NCBI GenBank assembly: GCA_036245805.1
Contig: BTRK01000003.1
Span: 44,134,044 to 44,198,043 of the forward strand
Length of the DNA: 64,000 nt
Direction of reading: 5' to 3'
Origin: Pristionchus mayeri
Taxonomy: Eukaryota > Nematoda > Chromadorea > Rhabditida > Neodiplogasteridae
In this document: positions 34,616 to 45,403 of the stretch, piece by piece
Layout of the letters: each line of letters begins with the position of its first letter
Numbering within the stretch: the stretch's first letter is position 1
Translations under genes and position numbers: made by a program
Notes under the pieces: model-generated
What the model saw: only the letters and a program-made list of their open reading frames with translations
What the model was told of the DNA's origin: nothing
The model's database searches: none

Positions 34616-35236
34616 AAAATATGTTCATTTTATATTCTTTCTGACTTTTTAGCATTGCAAACATTTACACAATTTCCATTTAGTTCAATCACCCTCCCCG
34701 ACATCGGAGTTTCTTCCACACCTTGAAACCGTGAAACCAGAAGGAGAGGCAATACATTAGAAATAGGTTTATTCTCGATTAATGTTGTAGGTACTCCTCT
34801 TTTAATGCATTAGCAGTTTGATTCTCTTTTACACACTTCGGGTCGTCGAAATCGACGACTATACAATTCTACGTTCTAAATTTCATCACTGTTTCACTGC
34901 CCACGAGCACGGCTGGTTTATGTTCGAGCAGTTTATGTTGCGATAAAGATATCTATACCCGTGATGGCTAATCTCTCTGCGCTCTCCTCAGTTCACACGC
35001 TCTCTCGCTCAAAAGAAAGGCAAAGCAAATGACCAAATGCACAACTCAAGGCGCTGAGCTGGAGAATTGGCCTAGCAACCTGTATCAATGGTGCCAGTAT
35101 ACGGTCCTCTATCATGTTTAGATCCCAAAATCTGATTTTTTGAAAAACCATGACCTCCTATTCGGTCAAAGTTTGCCACCTTTTCTTCCTGTTGTTCCGG
35201 ATTATACAAAGTATGAACTGCCCTCATTTGCTGTAC
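34616..35236. other. U2 downstream flank (duplicated in the mariner)
   Basis: 34616-35103 matches 25533-26037 with few changes; it includes ATCGACGACTATACAATTCT and a half hairpin of the CTCTCTCG family (34975-35010). 35104-35236 is unique spacer before the tRNA. No gene. Confidence 0.7.
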
Positions 35237-35308
35237 TCCCATGTGGTCTAGTGGTTAGGATTTCTGGTTTTCACCCAGGCGGCCCGTGTTCGATTCCCGG
35301 CATGGGAA
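35237..35308 (+). tRNA. tRNA-Glu (anticodon TTC)
   Basis: 72 nt: acceptor TCCCATG/CATGGGA with discriminator A; D arm GTCTAGTGGTTAGGAT; anticodon stem TCTGG/CCAGG around TTTTCAC; variable CGGC; T loop TTCGATT. A T-run pol III terminator (TCTTTTTTT) follows directly. One T-stem mismatch (CCGTG opposite CCCGG) distinguishes it from the consensus, so efficiency may be reduced. Confidence 0.9.
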
Positions 35309-36328
35309 GTCTTTTTTTGCTTTTATTCGAAGCTTTTGCTTGTTTTTCAACATTATCAATGATGAGTGAAATAACGGAGACGTGATCTGTAGAATGCACA
35401 AGTAGCAGCTGAGCGGGAAGATTCCTTTCTCTTCTTATTTCCAACTCCGAATTGGTTCTCTCTGCTCACTCGCAGCTTTTCGAATACTCAAAGTGATCTT
35501 TGATCTCAATAGAAGTGACTTCTGAGCTGAATTTCTGTATAAGTACCCTTCTCAAACTAGTGCGTGTCTCTCCTAGAAATACCTTAGAATGATCTCAAAT
35601 GAAGGTCTCGATATCTCTCTCGGTCTTTGATCTCCTCTTGATCACTCACGGTTTGTTTTCATTCAGTTCATAAATTAAAATAGTCTTTTGATCCCTCTCC
35701 TATTTCCGAAATCGTTTCTGCACAATTACTGGCTCTCTAAAGCCAGATTGGTTCTGATCTTTGACCTCGACAAAAGTCAGATCTCCAAACAATAATTGCA
35801 GTTCTTTCAATCGCATTGTCACTTACCGAGACAAAATGTCCTGTTAGGGAAGCTCTCCATGCATTTTCCATTTCAAACGGTGGTCTACCGTAACCTTACC
35901 GAATCGCGTAGGTCACCCTGCTAATAAATCTCTAATAAATATTGGATTATTCATAATAATATGCCTTGACTTGTCTCAATTTGATTGATAAATATCGTAT
36001 TCCAGGAAGTTCGCTATTTGTATCTTCTGTTGGAAGGAGAGAGAAAGTTCGTAGATCAGATATCAACCAACGATCGTTTTGATAAAGATTATTAAGCAAC
36101 TGCTAACACCATTTGCGAATCAAATCGACATCGGATCGCCACTGATCGCCACAAGTGCACAACTGAACTTAACAACTATCATTGGCATAATCTTTTCTTC
36201 AATTTCAATATTGAATCTCCACTCTAATTGCCCATTGTCCTCTCCCGCCTCCTCTCCCTCCATACTCTACCCTCCTTTCTTCTCTCTCCCCTCCCCCTCC
36301 CCTCTCTTCCTCCATTCACTTCTCGGAA
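35309..36328. other. Spacer and upstream region of the first secreted-protein gene
   Basis: Aligns in parts with 39867-40500 (e.g. TTTCGAATACTCAA-GTGATCTTTGATCTCAATAGAAGT), showing the tandem duplication starts at the tRNA-Glu. A pyrimidine-rich tract (36230-36320) precedes the start codon. No other gene seen. Confidence 0.6.
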
Positions 36329-37328
36329 ATGTTCTTCCACTGGACGGTGCTCGTCCTCCTTCTTCTTCTTCCGCACGCAATCAATGGAGCGGAGTCAACG
36401 GAAGAAAATGAAGAAAGTGAGTTAACATTTACTAGCCTTAGGCATCGCGATCATAAGAACGATTGGTCTTATCGTCGTCCTATTTCCCTATAAAAGTTTA
36501 CCTTTTTTTTCCAGAAATTCCCGAGAAGTGTAGGACACCTTATGAATCTGGCACTGGAACTATCGTGTGTGTCCTCCTCACACGATGCAGTAAGTTAAAT
36601 GTAGCACATTTTAGCTGTCAACACATAATAATACGACAGCTTCTTATGTTCATTTTTTTCGACATGAAAAAGTTTCCATTTCAGAAGTTCCGAGACAAGC
36701 TAATCGCCCTATCGACGCTCGACTTGTACTTACCGGAGCTGCGCTACTCCAAGTCAGCAATGAAGGTAGAATCGAAAGTACATCAATAGCATCGGATCCG
36801 TCAAACTGGTTTCGAGAAGAGCTTAAGAAAGTGAAAGACACGATTGCGGATGAAGTGAAAAACAAGGCCGATCCAAGCACTTGGATGGAAACGATGTACT
36901 TCAACTTCAAAATCAACGGAAATGGCACCGAATTTACGAAGAATATCAAAAGCATAACTGACCTTATCTTGTACTTCGGATCGGATAACAAGGAGAGCTA
37001 TGATGAAATTTCGTTTGCTTATAACAAGAAATTATTACAACTGAGCACTGGAAGCAAAATCGACAATGTGTATCAGAATGGCGCATTCAATATTCATGGA
37101 GTCACAATAAGAGGTAGGTATCTTTTATCCATTTAAATCATTGCTTACTTTCCAGCGGTATATTCATTTACTAATGAAGGTACTCACGTACCGGGCACGA
37201 AATATGGCTTCTGGATCGCATCTCCTGGAATCTATCGAATCAAAAGAGGAAATGGAAGAATGAAAACGGACACCCTGTCCATGCTGTACTACGACCCGCT
37301 CCTTCCTGGCAACAACTACCTCACGTAA
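36329..37328 (+). CDS. Small secreted protein, 254 aa, paralogue 1 (unrecognised family)
   Basis: Four exons: 36329-36416, 36515-36589, 36685-37113, 37156-37328; GT...AG introns, all phase 1, total 255 codons with stop TAA. The N-terminus MFFHWTVLVLLLLLPHAING is a clear signal peptide. Exon 2 carries a short cysteine motif (C-x14-C-x6-C). Exon 3 is the conserved core (RLVLTGAALLQVSNEGRIE ... KSITDLILYFGSD ... SYDEI). The C-terminus is GFWIASPGIYRIKR ... SMLYYDPLLPGNNYLT. The paralogue at 40501-43345 has the same exon structure, and their alignment supports the splice sites. No known domain is recognised; a secreted, nematode-restricted family is my inference. No transmembrane segment after the signal. 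Confidence 0.85.
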
Positions 37329-38384
37329 AACCATCGATGCCTATAAGATAAAGCGCTATGCGTGAATGTGTTCAGATTGTGAAATGGGGAAGCGTATACT
37401 GTAGTTCGATGGGTCAAACTGTCTTCAGAATACGGTAGTTGCAAGGATCAATCTTTCATTGGTATACGGTAGTTCGGCGGGACAAACTGTCTACTTATCG
37501 ATGTAGGCAAGGATTAGCTTCTTCTTGCGCTTCTTAGACTTCCTCCAGTCGGCGGAGCTGCTGCAAACAAGGGAGTCTGGCTCGCCGAACTACCTACCGA
37601 GCTACAATAATCCCGAAGAATCTTACAGTGTTACTCTACCGTCTCCCATTCTACAGTAACGCCAACTACCGATAGCTCTGTTCGGAATGGAGATATCAAT
37701 GTGCAAATTTCGGAGCTTCTTATCGTTGTGGAGATCTAGTCCGTGCATATGAAAGTTTCAGATATTGAATTTTGCCTTTGCTCCTCCGGGCGCCACTGGC
37801 GCTAGCTCGAATGAGCGCTATGATGTCATGCCGCATTTGATAGATTAAAGCATGCCGTCAAAATTCTCATCCAGCCTAGTACACCCATTATTATCTTACG
37901 TTCAGCTTGCAGAGATGAGGCTTCACGAACTGACATCGTCCTCTTCTGCTGATGAACACGAATCGAGGGAGGGAGAGCCGATGGGAAGAGGACTTGTCTT
38001 CAGAGCCATGACCAAAATGCATGATCTAAGTGTGAATGGGATACTTGGTCGGATTAGAACCCACTGGATGGCAGACTTCCGGATGATAACCGAAAATGGC
38101 ACTCTTCTTCGTATTTTCGCAGAAGCCGCTGTGATGATTTTTTTGGCGCGGATTGTATCATTCCGACGCCCTCGAATCACTGGGATTGTGACCGAATGTG
38201 TGTGTTGTTGGTAGGGGGGGGGGGGCAGGAGGTACGGTAGATCATGGGGAGGCTATTTTACAAGTTGCGAAAGAGGGGATTCGAGCGATACGGTAGGGGG
38301 TGGCAGTGGGATACGGTAGACCAAAGAGGAGGCGGGGCACACAGCAGAGGAGAGAGGGGCATCTTGAGAAGAGCACTCCATCAC
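37329..38384. other. Downstream region with TACGGTAGTTCG repeats
   Basis: Two to three degenerate copies of a TATACGGTAGTTCGxxxGG unit at about 37395-37480 are related to the larger array after paralogue 2. A degenerate GGATGAGAA-type MITE is at about 37800-37885, and a G12 tract at 38214-38225. No gene seen. Confidence 0.55.
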
Positions 38385-38996
38385 TTAGGGAGGACTCATG
38401 TAGCAAGACTGATCAGTGCGGGGCTTCGTCACTCCGGGAGAGTTGTTGCTAGCACCGGATCCGAATCCTCCGCCTCCCGAAGATCCTCCAGACGACAAGC
38501 CTCCCCAGGCGTACTCCTCTCTGGCGTATCCAGATCCTCCACCGCCAGCTCCAGATCCGGGCGCTCCCATGTAGGCGGACTTGTCCATAGTGAAGAGAGA
38601 AGAGGGGTCGAGGGGTCGAAGAGACGACTCGAACCTTGCAAACTTTGCAAAGAGAGATGGGTACATTGCTAGAGATGGGTAAATTTTTTTTTTTGGTTCT
38701 CATCCGACTTAGTTTTTGTATGAATGAGCGGCTAACCTCGTAGATCATTCCGACATCAGCAGATCGGAAATCGGTCGCTTCAATGTCAAAAGTGATGACG
38801 TAATTTGCGCATTTGACTGGGCGAGGCCGCGCAAAAGTTATGGCATCCATTGCAGAGATGTTGCTGTGTGCCGAGATGCTTCGATCAATTATGATCTGGA
38901 ACAGCATTAGGTCGGACGAGGGGGACTATAACAAAATTGACCAAAACAAAATATTGATATGAACAAAGTACTAACGTTCTGCAGATTCTGATCCAT
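38385..38996 (-). CDS. Gly/Ser-rich protein, ~145 aa, unrecognised
   Basis: Model: exons 38976-38996 (ATG), 38737-38895 and 38385-38642; all phase 0, stop TAA at 38385. The first two-thirds are ordinary (SISAHSNISAMDAITFARPR, then ANYVITFDIEATDFRSADVG). The end is Gly/Ser/Ala-rich (GAPGSGAGGGGSGYAREEYA ... GGSSGGGGFGSG) and closes with RTDQSCYMSPP. No signal peptide. The Gly-rich tail recalls small nematode sperm-specific proteins, but I cannot assign it. The acceptor before the last exon (TTTGCAAAG) is weak and a second AG lies 9 nt downstream in another phase. The start exon is tiny, with a TTTCAG acceptor about 100 nt upstream, so the 5' end is uncertain. It lies 359 bp downstream of the next minus-strand gene, a spacing compatible with an operon. 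Confidence 0.45.
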
Positions 38997-39354
38997 TCTC
39001 AGCTGTCGAGGGAGAGTGTGATGATGAATGAGGGCGTTGAAGAATGATTCTTCTTCAGTTCATCGAAGGTCAGTGCGTATCACTGATGCAAGGCGACTGA
39101 AAGGGAAAGGAACATCAAACAGTACCAAATTTGTTTTAAGTTGCAGATTTTTTCGACTTTCGACCAATTTCGACCCCTGTTGTTAAGTTCCCAGGTGGGC
39201 AATCAGATGTGACTGAAGGGAACCGCTTTTCTAGAGGAAAGACAAACCCTAATTTTATATGTTGCCGTTTTATACTCGCCCCTAACATCAATGGTTGTTT
39301 CTTACTACCAGAGAAAACGAATGCGAAAATAAATTTTTGTCCCTTTTTCCCACA

Positions 39355-39808
39355 CTAGTATGCCATTCTTGGATGACTGTGAAGGGAATTGAAATGAAAA
39401 CAGACAGTAAGGAAAACTAACGGGACGTTCGTGAGGTGTTCCAACATCTCTTGAAGTCTGTCCTCGGGTTTACAACGTGCAGCTTCATCGATGGAAGTTG
39501 ATGAATTGGTCGAATGGAAATTATCATAATTAATAAAAATAATTAATAAATGGAATTTCGACCTTTCGTCCTGAAGTACTTGTTGACGATTCGGCTAGTC
39601 TTGGGTGCTTCCAGCGAGTAGAATACATGCGCAGTCTTGAAGTCATCAAATATCCTGCAAAAAATTCGAAAAGGGGGAGCTTTGCATGAACAAACCAAGC
39701 TTGTCCGATTGGATGAATGATCAGGTCAGGATGCAGCTTAAGTGGACGAGATCCGATTGTATATGGCAGGAATGAGAGGATAATGAAGCACAGAGCAAAG
39801 CGAAGCAT
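39355..39808 (-). CDS. Small secreted protein, ~95 aa, unrecognised
   Basis: Four-exon minus-strand model: 39696-39808, 39563-39654, 39422-39482, 39355-39376 (introns of 41, 80 and 45 nt), phases consistent, stop TAG. Signal peptide MLRFALCFIILSFLPYTIGS, then RPLKLHPDLIIHPIGQAW | IFDDFKTAHVFYSLEAPKTS | RIVNKYFRTK | AARCKPEDRLQEMLEHLTNV. A simpler two-exon version reads through to TAA at 39543 (74 aa). I prefer the longer one because the third exon has protein-like composition in the right phase. The donor of the first intron (GTTTGT) is not a strong site. Function unknown. Confidence 0.55.
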
Positions 39809-39856
39809 CTATAATTAGGAATAAAATCTATAATTAGGAATAAGCCCTCATGACAT

Positions 39857-40500
39857 GGCATGGGAAGCCCCTTTTGCTTTTTGCAATGCTTTTGCAAATT
39901 TCATGAACATTTTAAATAAAAGTTATAGGAAGGTGGGAATTGCCTTAATTCATCTGAACGTGTTGGTTGTCCTCTCCTCTCCTTTCCAAACCCCGATTGG
40001 TCCTCTGAGCTCTCACATTGACTTTCGAATACTCAACGTGATCTTTGATCTCAATAGAAGTTACGTTGTTTTTGATTTCTGTGATTGAAGTGTGATCTTT
40101 AGTATGGAAATGTCTCTAGATTTTGACCTCCGTTTGACCAATCACAGCTTGTCGTAATCCGTTCATAATAATGAAATAAATAGCCAAGTTTACGAAATAC
40201 CCAAGTTACTTGATACCTGTCCTGTACCCGAAATCGTCATCTGTAAAAAAGCAAATCGTAAAATCGCAATTGACGAAATTTCGAAGTAAACAACTATCAT
40301 TTGCGTAATCTTTCACTGTCAATATTGATTCGAGATCAACATATCGCATTTGCATCAAAAGTTGTTTATCAAAACAAGGTTGTTTGTGCAAACTCTAATT
40401 GCCCATTGTCCTCTCTCCCTCTCCTCTCTCTCGTCCTCCTCCTCCTCTTTTCCTCCTCTCCTCCTCCCCTCACTTCTCCAAAATATTCTTCCACTGGACG
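39857..40500 (+). repeat. Duplicated spacer beginning with a tRNA-Glu 3' remnant
   Basis: GGCATGGGAA (39857-39866) is the last ten bases of the tRNA-Glu. What follows matches the sequence after the tRNA at 35309, including CTCAATAGAAGT and ACAACTATCATT-GCxTAATCTTT, up to the signal-peptide exon. This marks the left edge of the second copy of the tandem duplication. Confidence 0.8.
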
Positions 40501-43345
40501 ATGCTCGTCCCCCTCCTTCTTCTTCCGCACGCAATTAAGAGGTCGGATCGGTAAGAATCGACCATAATGGCCATTCCCCGGACCTGTTTCGTTAGCAATG
40601 AGATTCAGGCGCCCATGCTTTGTGCGTGTGTACCCCTTGGCCCCATGTACCACAAATGGTCACTGAATTCCTGATTCCTCCTGCGCATAGGAAAAAAATG
40701 GTCACAAATGTTAAAAATCGAAATTTCATAATTTCTCAACCCGAAAAGGTGGATTCAAAATCTCTTTGTTGTTGTTCTAGACATCACTAATAACCAAAAT
40801 TTAACCATCCAAATCGAATCACACTCTACTGTCATGGTGGTTTCACATACAAAATTTTCACTTTTTCACACATACAGTTGAAATATTGAGAGACCCCCAG
40901 GTCTTACCATGCTTAAAATGTAGCCCATTGAATTCTGCATCGAATATCGTAAAATCGATTTCAATTTCGTTTGTCCGTCATGATCTCCCTAAGGTCCGAA
41001 ACTTTACGTGTCACATTTGGCTGGTCACGATTTTTCGCATTTGTTATATATACCAACGTTTTTGTGTTTCTGTGGGTTTATTTATACGTTTAAATAATAA
41101 TGACGTCAAATGGAACCGAATAGAAATTTTGTGTATCCCATTCTGTAAAGTCGTGTTTCATACCCACCGAAGTTCTCTATTTTGTGCCTCTGAAATCCAG
41201 CTAAACAAAGTCCTCTACAATGAACACCTTGCACGCTGAGTACTGTGTACCGACGTAATTATATATCTCGCTTAAGAGATTGGTGATCGGTTTTCAAGAC
41301 AATTTTTCGTATGCTCCAAATCGCAAAATGGAGGTTGTCGACAAAAATTGATGGCGAGATGGCTGATGAAAAATACATAATTTAGTAATATTATGTCAAT
41401 TTAAGCCCATCCAGATCAAAAACTGCTGAGAAAACGCGAGTTTTAAAAATTTCTGAAAAATTACCTCTCGAACTCACGATTGGACCCCTGTTTGTGGTTC
41501 GCAATATTTCATCTTACATTCTACTCTACTATAAGTATACGATAAGGATCATGCGATCGGCTAAACATCTGATGAGATTTTGAACCACAAACAGGGGTCC
41601 AATCGTGAGTTCGAGAGGTAATTTTTCAGAAATTTTAAAAACTCGCGTTTTCTCAGCAGTTTTTGATCTGGATGGGCTGAAATTGACATAATATTACTAA
41701 ATTATGTAGTTTTCATCAGCCATCTCGCCATCAATTTTTGTCGACAACCTCCATTTTGCGATTTGGAGCATACGAAAAATTGTCTTGAAAACCGAACAAT
41801 CTTAAGCGAGATATATAATTACGTCGGTACATAGTACTCAGCGTGCTAGGTGTTCATTGTAGAGGACTTTGTGTAGCTGGATTTCAGAAGGACAAAATAG
41901 AGAACTTCGGTGGGTATGAAACACGACTTTACAGAATGGGATACACAAAATTTCTTTTCGGTTCCATTTGACGTCATTATTATTTAAACGTATAAATAAA
42001 CCCACAGAAACACAAAAACGTTGGTATATATGACAAATGCGAAAAATCGTGACCAGCCAAATGTGACACGTAAAGTTTCGGACCTTAGGGAGATCATGAC
42101 GGACAAACGAAATTGAAATCGGTTTTACGAAATTCGATGCAGAATTCAATGGGCTACATTTTAAGCATGGTAAGACCTGGGGGTCTCTCAATATTTCAAC
42201 TGTATGTGTGAAAAAGTGAAAATTTTGTATGTGAAACCACCATAACAATAGAGTGTGATTCGATTTGGATGGTTAAATTTTGGTTATTAGTGATGTCTAG
42301 AACAACAACAAATAGATTTTGACTCCACCTTTTCGGGTTGAGAAATTATGAAATGTCGATTTTTAACATTTGTGACCATTTTTTTCCTGTGCGCAGGAGG
42401 AATCAGGAATTCAGTGACCATTTGTAGTACATGGGGCCAAGGGGTACACACGCACAAAGGATGGGCACCCGAATCTCATTGCTAACGAAACAGGTCCGGG
42501 GGGAGGTCCAATCTTACCGATCCGGTCTCTTAATGGAGTGGATCCCGCTGAAGAAAGTGAGTTTTATCTATATGTTTCTAACCAAACAAGGCGTGTGGTT
42601 GCAGAGATTCCCGAAGGGTGCAATTATCCTATAAAGTCTCAGACGGGCGGCCATATTGTGTGCTTCAACTTCGCACCTTGCAGTAAGTTCTACTTGTATT
42701 GAACTCCACTTCTTACATCGTTCTTTACAGCCCATGTGCACGGTGGTTATCTTAAGGACAATCGACTTCTGCTTACCGGAGCTGCTCTTGTAAGAGTCAA
42801 TAGTGACGGGAGAATCGAAGAGAAAACAATAGCCTATGATATGGCAGAAGAGTTCCGCAAAAAGCCAAAAGATGGAAATTCACAAATCGGCGTATATTTC
42901 AAATTGAAAATCAAGGGAAATGAAACTGAAGAATATAAGGAGAACCTCAAGAGCATAACCGACCTCATCTTGTACTTTGGCTCGGACAAAAAGGATAGCT
43001 ACGATGAAATTACCTATGCTTATGACAAGAAGATGTTGCAACTGAACCCAGGCAAGGTCGATGGAAATTTGTACGAGAATGGTGCATACAATTTTCTCGG
43101 AGTCTCTCCACAAGGTTGTCCCTTGTTACCCGTATACTCATACAAATGAAATCTATATTCCAGGTGCAGGCCAATTTGTTCAAGCCAGTCATCTACCGGG
43201 TGAAAAACGCGGATTCTGGATCTCATCCCCTGGAATCTATCGATTCAAAAGGGACGAAAGGAGATGTGGAAGTGATCTGTGCGAAGACACGATGTCCATG
43301 CTATACTACGACCCGATGCTCCCTGGCAACAACTACCTCACGTGA
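40501..43345 (+). pseudogene. Small secreted protein paralogue 2 (234 codons), disrupted by a transposon in exon 1
   Basis: Exons by comparison with paralogue 1: 40501-40538 plus 42534-42556 (one exon split by a 1,991-bp insertion), 42605-42682, 42731-43114, 43164-43345. Without the insert the frame is open for 234 codons. The paralogue-1 start codon is ATA here (40483), so the first ATG is six codons later (40501), leaving a short signal sequence (MLVPLLLLPHAI). The core matches paralogue 1 (RLLLTGAALVRVNSDGRIE, KSITDLILYFGSD, SMLYYDPMLPGNNYLT), with an extra cysteine pair (CGSDLC) near the end. Intact exons 2-4 suggest the insertion is recent. If the element is not removed from RNA or DNA, no normal secreted product can be made. 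Confidence 0.85.
40539..42529. mobile_element. 1,991-bp foldback element at TTAA, inserted in a coding exon
   Basis: Flanked by TTAA on both sides (40535-40538, 42530-42533). Ends GAGGTCGGATCGGTAAGAAT and its inverted counterpart GAGACCGGATCGGTAAGATT. The whole element is one palindrome (arms about 0.95 kb, centre near 41540), with mirrored 117- and 136-codon ORFs that are shadows. TTAA targeting is typical of piggyBac-class elements; no transposase is encoded. Confidence 0.93.
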
Positions 43346-45403
43346 AGCCGTCGATGCCTATAAGATAAAGCGCTACGAGTGCTTGTGTGTCTGTTCATTT
43401 TGCAAAGCGTACGGTAGTTCGATATGCCAAACATTACGGTAGTTCTACTGTTCACTTTTTCATTTTTTATACTGTAGTTGTACTGGTCAATCTTTCATTG
43501 GTATACGGTAGATCGATAGGTCAGACTTTCTTCGATATACGGTAATCCTTGCTGGTATAAGGTAGTTCGACAGGTCAAACTGTCTTAGGTATACTGTAGT
43601 TCGACATCTATCTTTCTTCGGTATACGGTAGTTCGGCATCGATTTTGCTTCGGAATGCGGTAGTTCGATGGGTCAAACTATCTTCAGATTACGCATTCAT
43701 TGGTATACGGTAGTTCAACGGGTCAGACTTTCTTAGGTGTACTGTAGTTCGATGGGTAAAACTATGTACTAATCGATGTAGGCAAGGTGCAGCTTCGTCT
43801 CGCTCTTCTTTCACTTCCTGCTCGGCGGAGCCGCTGAAAAGTAGGGAATCTTGCCCACCTAAATACACACCGAAACATGAGCTACGGTAATCCCGTAGAA
43901 CCTTACAGTGTTACTTTACCGTGTCCCATTCTACCGTAACTCTTACAGTAAGTATACCCCTGTACCGTATTCATCAACTTCTAGGCTCTCTCTGAAGCCT
44001 TATGACCAGAAACCGAAATCGTTCTTCCCTCTCCCCTCTCGTCTCTCGTCCCACATGCCTCTACGAGGTCTTAGTGAGAGATTTCCCTCTCCTCTGAATT
44101 CCCCCCTATCTCTAGTCAGTCCCTCTCTAAGTGATCTTTGGTCTCTCTAAGTGGTCTTTGACCTCAATCGAAATCGGAAGAATTCATATTTTCCTGGTAA
44201 GTAAGAGCCCTTTCGTCTTCTGTCAATGTTTAAACCCAAAATACCTTAGAATGCTCCCAAATGAAGTGTTATCTTTGGTCTCGACATGTCTCAATCGGAG
44301 ATGCAATCAATTAGCTTGTATTAATCCGTTCATTTATCGCGAACGAGAAACTTCGATAATCAAGAAGGACACGAAAAGTGTGTGATGATAAAAACTATAA
44401 AGGAAAGTACGGTATAATGGACGAGTCTATCGATTGATCGAGTAGATCAGCCGGAAAGCTCACAAGAGAATTCTAGGGGGTAAACTGGAAACTCGGGTTC
44501 AACAATTAATACTACATTCGGGAAAGAGAATCAGGGGGGTGGGAGAGGGGGGCGTGGGGTTTGATACTTAGACGATGATAAAGTTATTAGAGAACTTGCA
44601 TCGAAAAATGTGTTCTTAAAAAAGCGAAAGACGATCATCGATAACTAATTAATTTGTCTATAATTATTTCTACAGATGATGAATACAGATACAGATACAG
44701 ATACAGATAGATACAGATTCTACAGATACAGAGATTGTGAGAAAGGGAGCAGAGGATAACAATTGAGAATCTATACGTAGAGAAATTAGCGCAAAGCGAT
44801 CTGAATATGATTGTGCGAATAGGAGGATGGAGAGGGTAAGAGGACGAAAGAGGACTTGATGGATCTTCGATACATTTAACAAAACAATCAGAAATAAGAG
44901 ACAAGGATGAAGCGGAGGGAGAAAGAGAGGGAAGGGAAGGGTATGGGGGCAAATCGGCACTATGTCGGATGAGAACTATGACGTTATGCAGTCTTTGATA
45001 TGCCAAAAAACATAATGACGTCATAGTTTTCATCCGGCCTAGTGCCGGGCAAATCGGGAGGAGCGATCGAGCAACTAGCAAGGTCAACAGAACCGTACCG
45101 ATACAATTAGAACCCAGGGCAGAGGCAAAAACAAACACTTTTAAGTTACCGAGCTGACAAATAACGAGCATTATTATTATGGGGGAATACGAGGGAAGAG
45201 GAGCTAACTTCAACTATTCGACTACTTGAAATGGATACGGGGGATACGGTAGAGTGAGGAGTAAAATGAGGGATACGGTAGAGGGGAGGGAGAGTGAAGA
45301 GCGAGTCCCGTAGAGGAGATGGCAGTCGTGGGGGAGGGGTATACGGTAGAGGGCGGGGCGGAGGAAGAAGCGATCGATCGATGAGTATGCGGGGCTTCCT
45401 CCT
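43346..45403. other. Intergenic: TACGGTAG array, ATACAG repeat and 3' flank
   Basis: 43410-43770 holds about ten degenerate copies (30-40 bp) of TATACGGTAGTTCGA-GGGTCAAACT. 44676-44735 is an (ATACAG)n microsatellite. 45230-45360 has further GATACGGTAGAG motifs, probably within the 3' UTR of the minus-strand gene. No other gene. Confidence 0.6.
44956..45046. mobile_element. GGCACTAGGT-type MITE, 91 bp, perfect 9-bp duplication
   Basis: Ends GGCACTATGTCGGATGAGAA / TTTTCATCCGGCCTAGTGCC, flanked by GGGCAAATC twice (44947-44955, 45047-45055). Internal ATGACGTTAT and ATGACGTCAT are inverted. A 9-bp duplication points to Mutator-like mobilisation. Confidence 0.9.

Noticed and set aside
33200..35300. 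Possible SL1 spliced-leader RNA gene beside the 5S gene
   Set aside because: Looked on both strands for GGTTTAATTACCCAAGTTTG and close variants; none found in this cluster.
40886..42248. 117- and 136-codon ORFs in the TTAA foldback
   Set aside because: They are the two mirror-image arms of one palindrome read in opposite directions, with no transposase motif.
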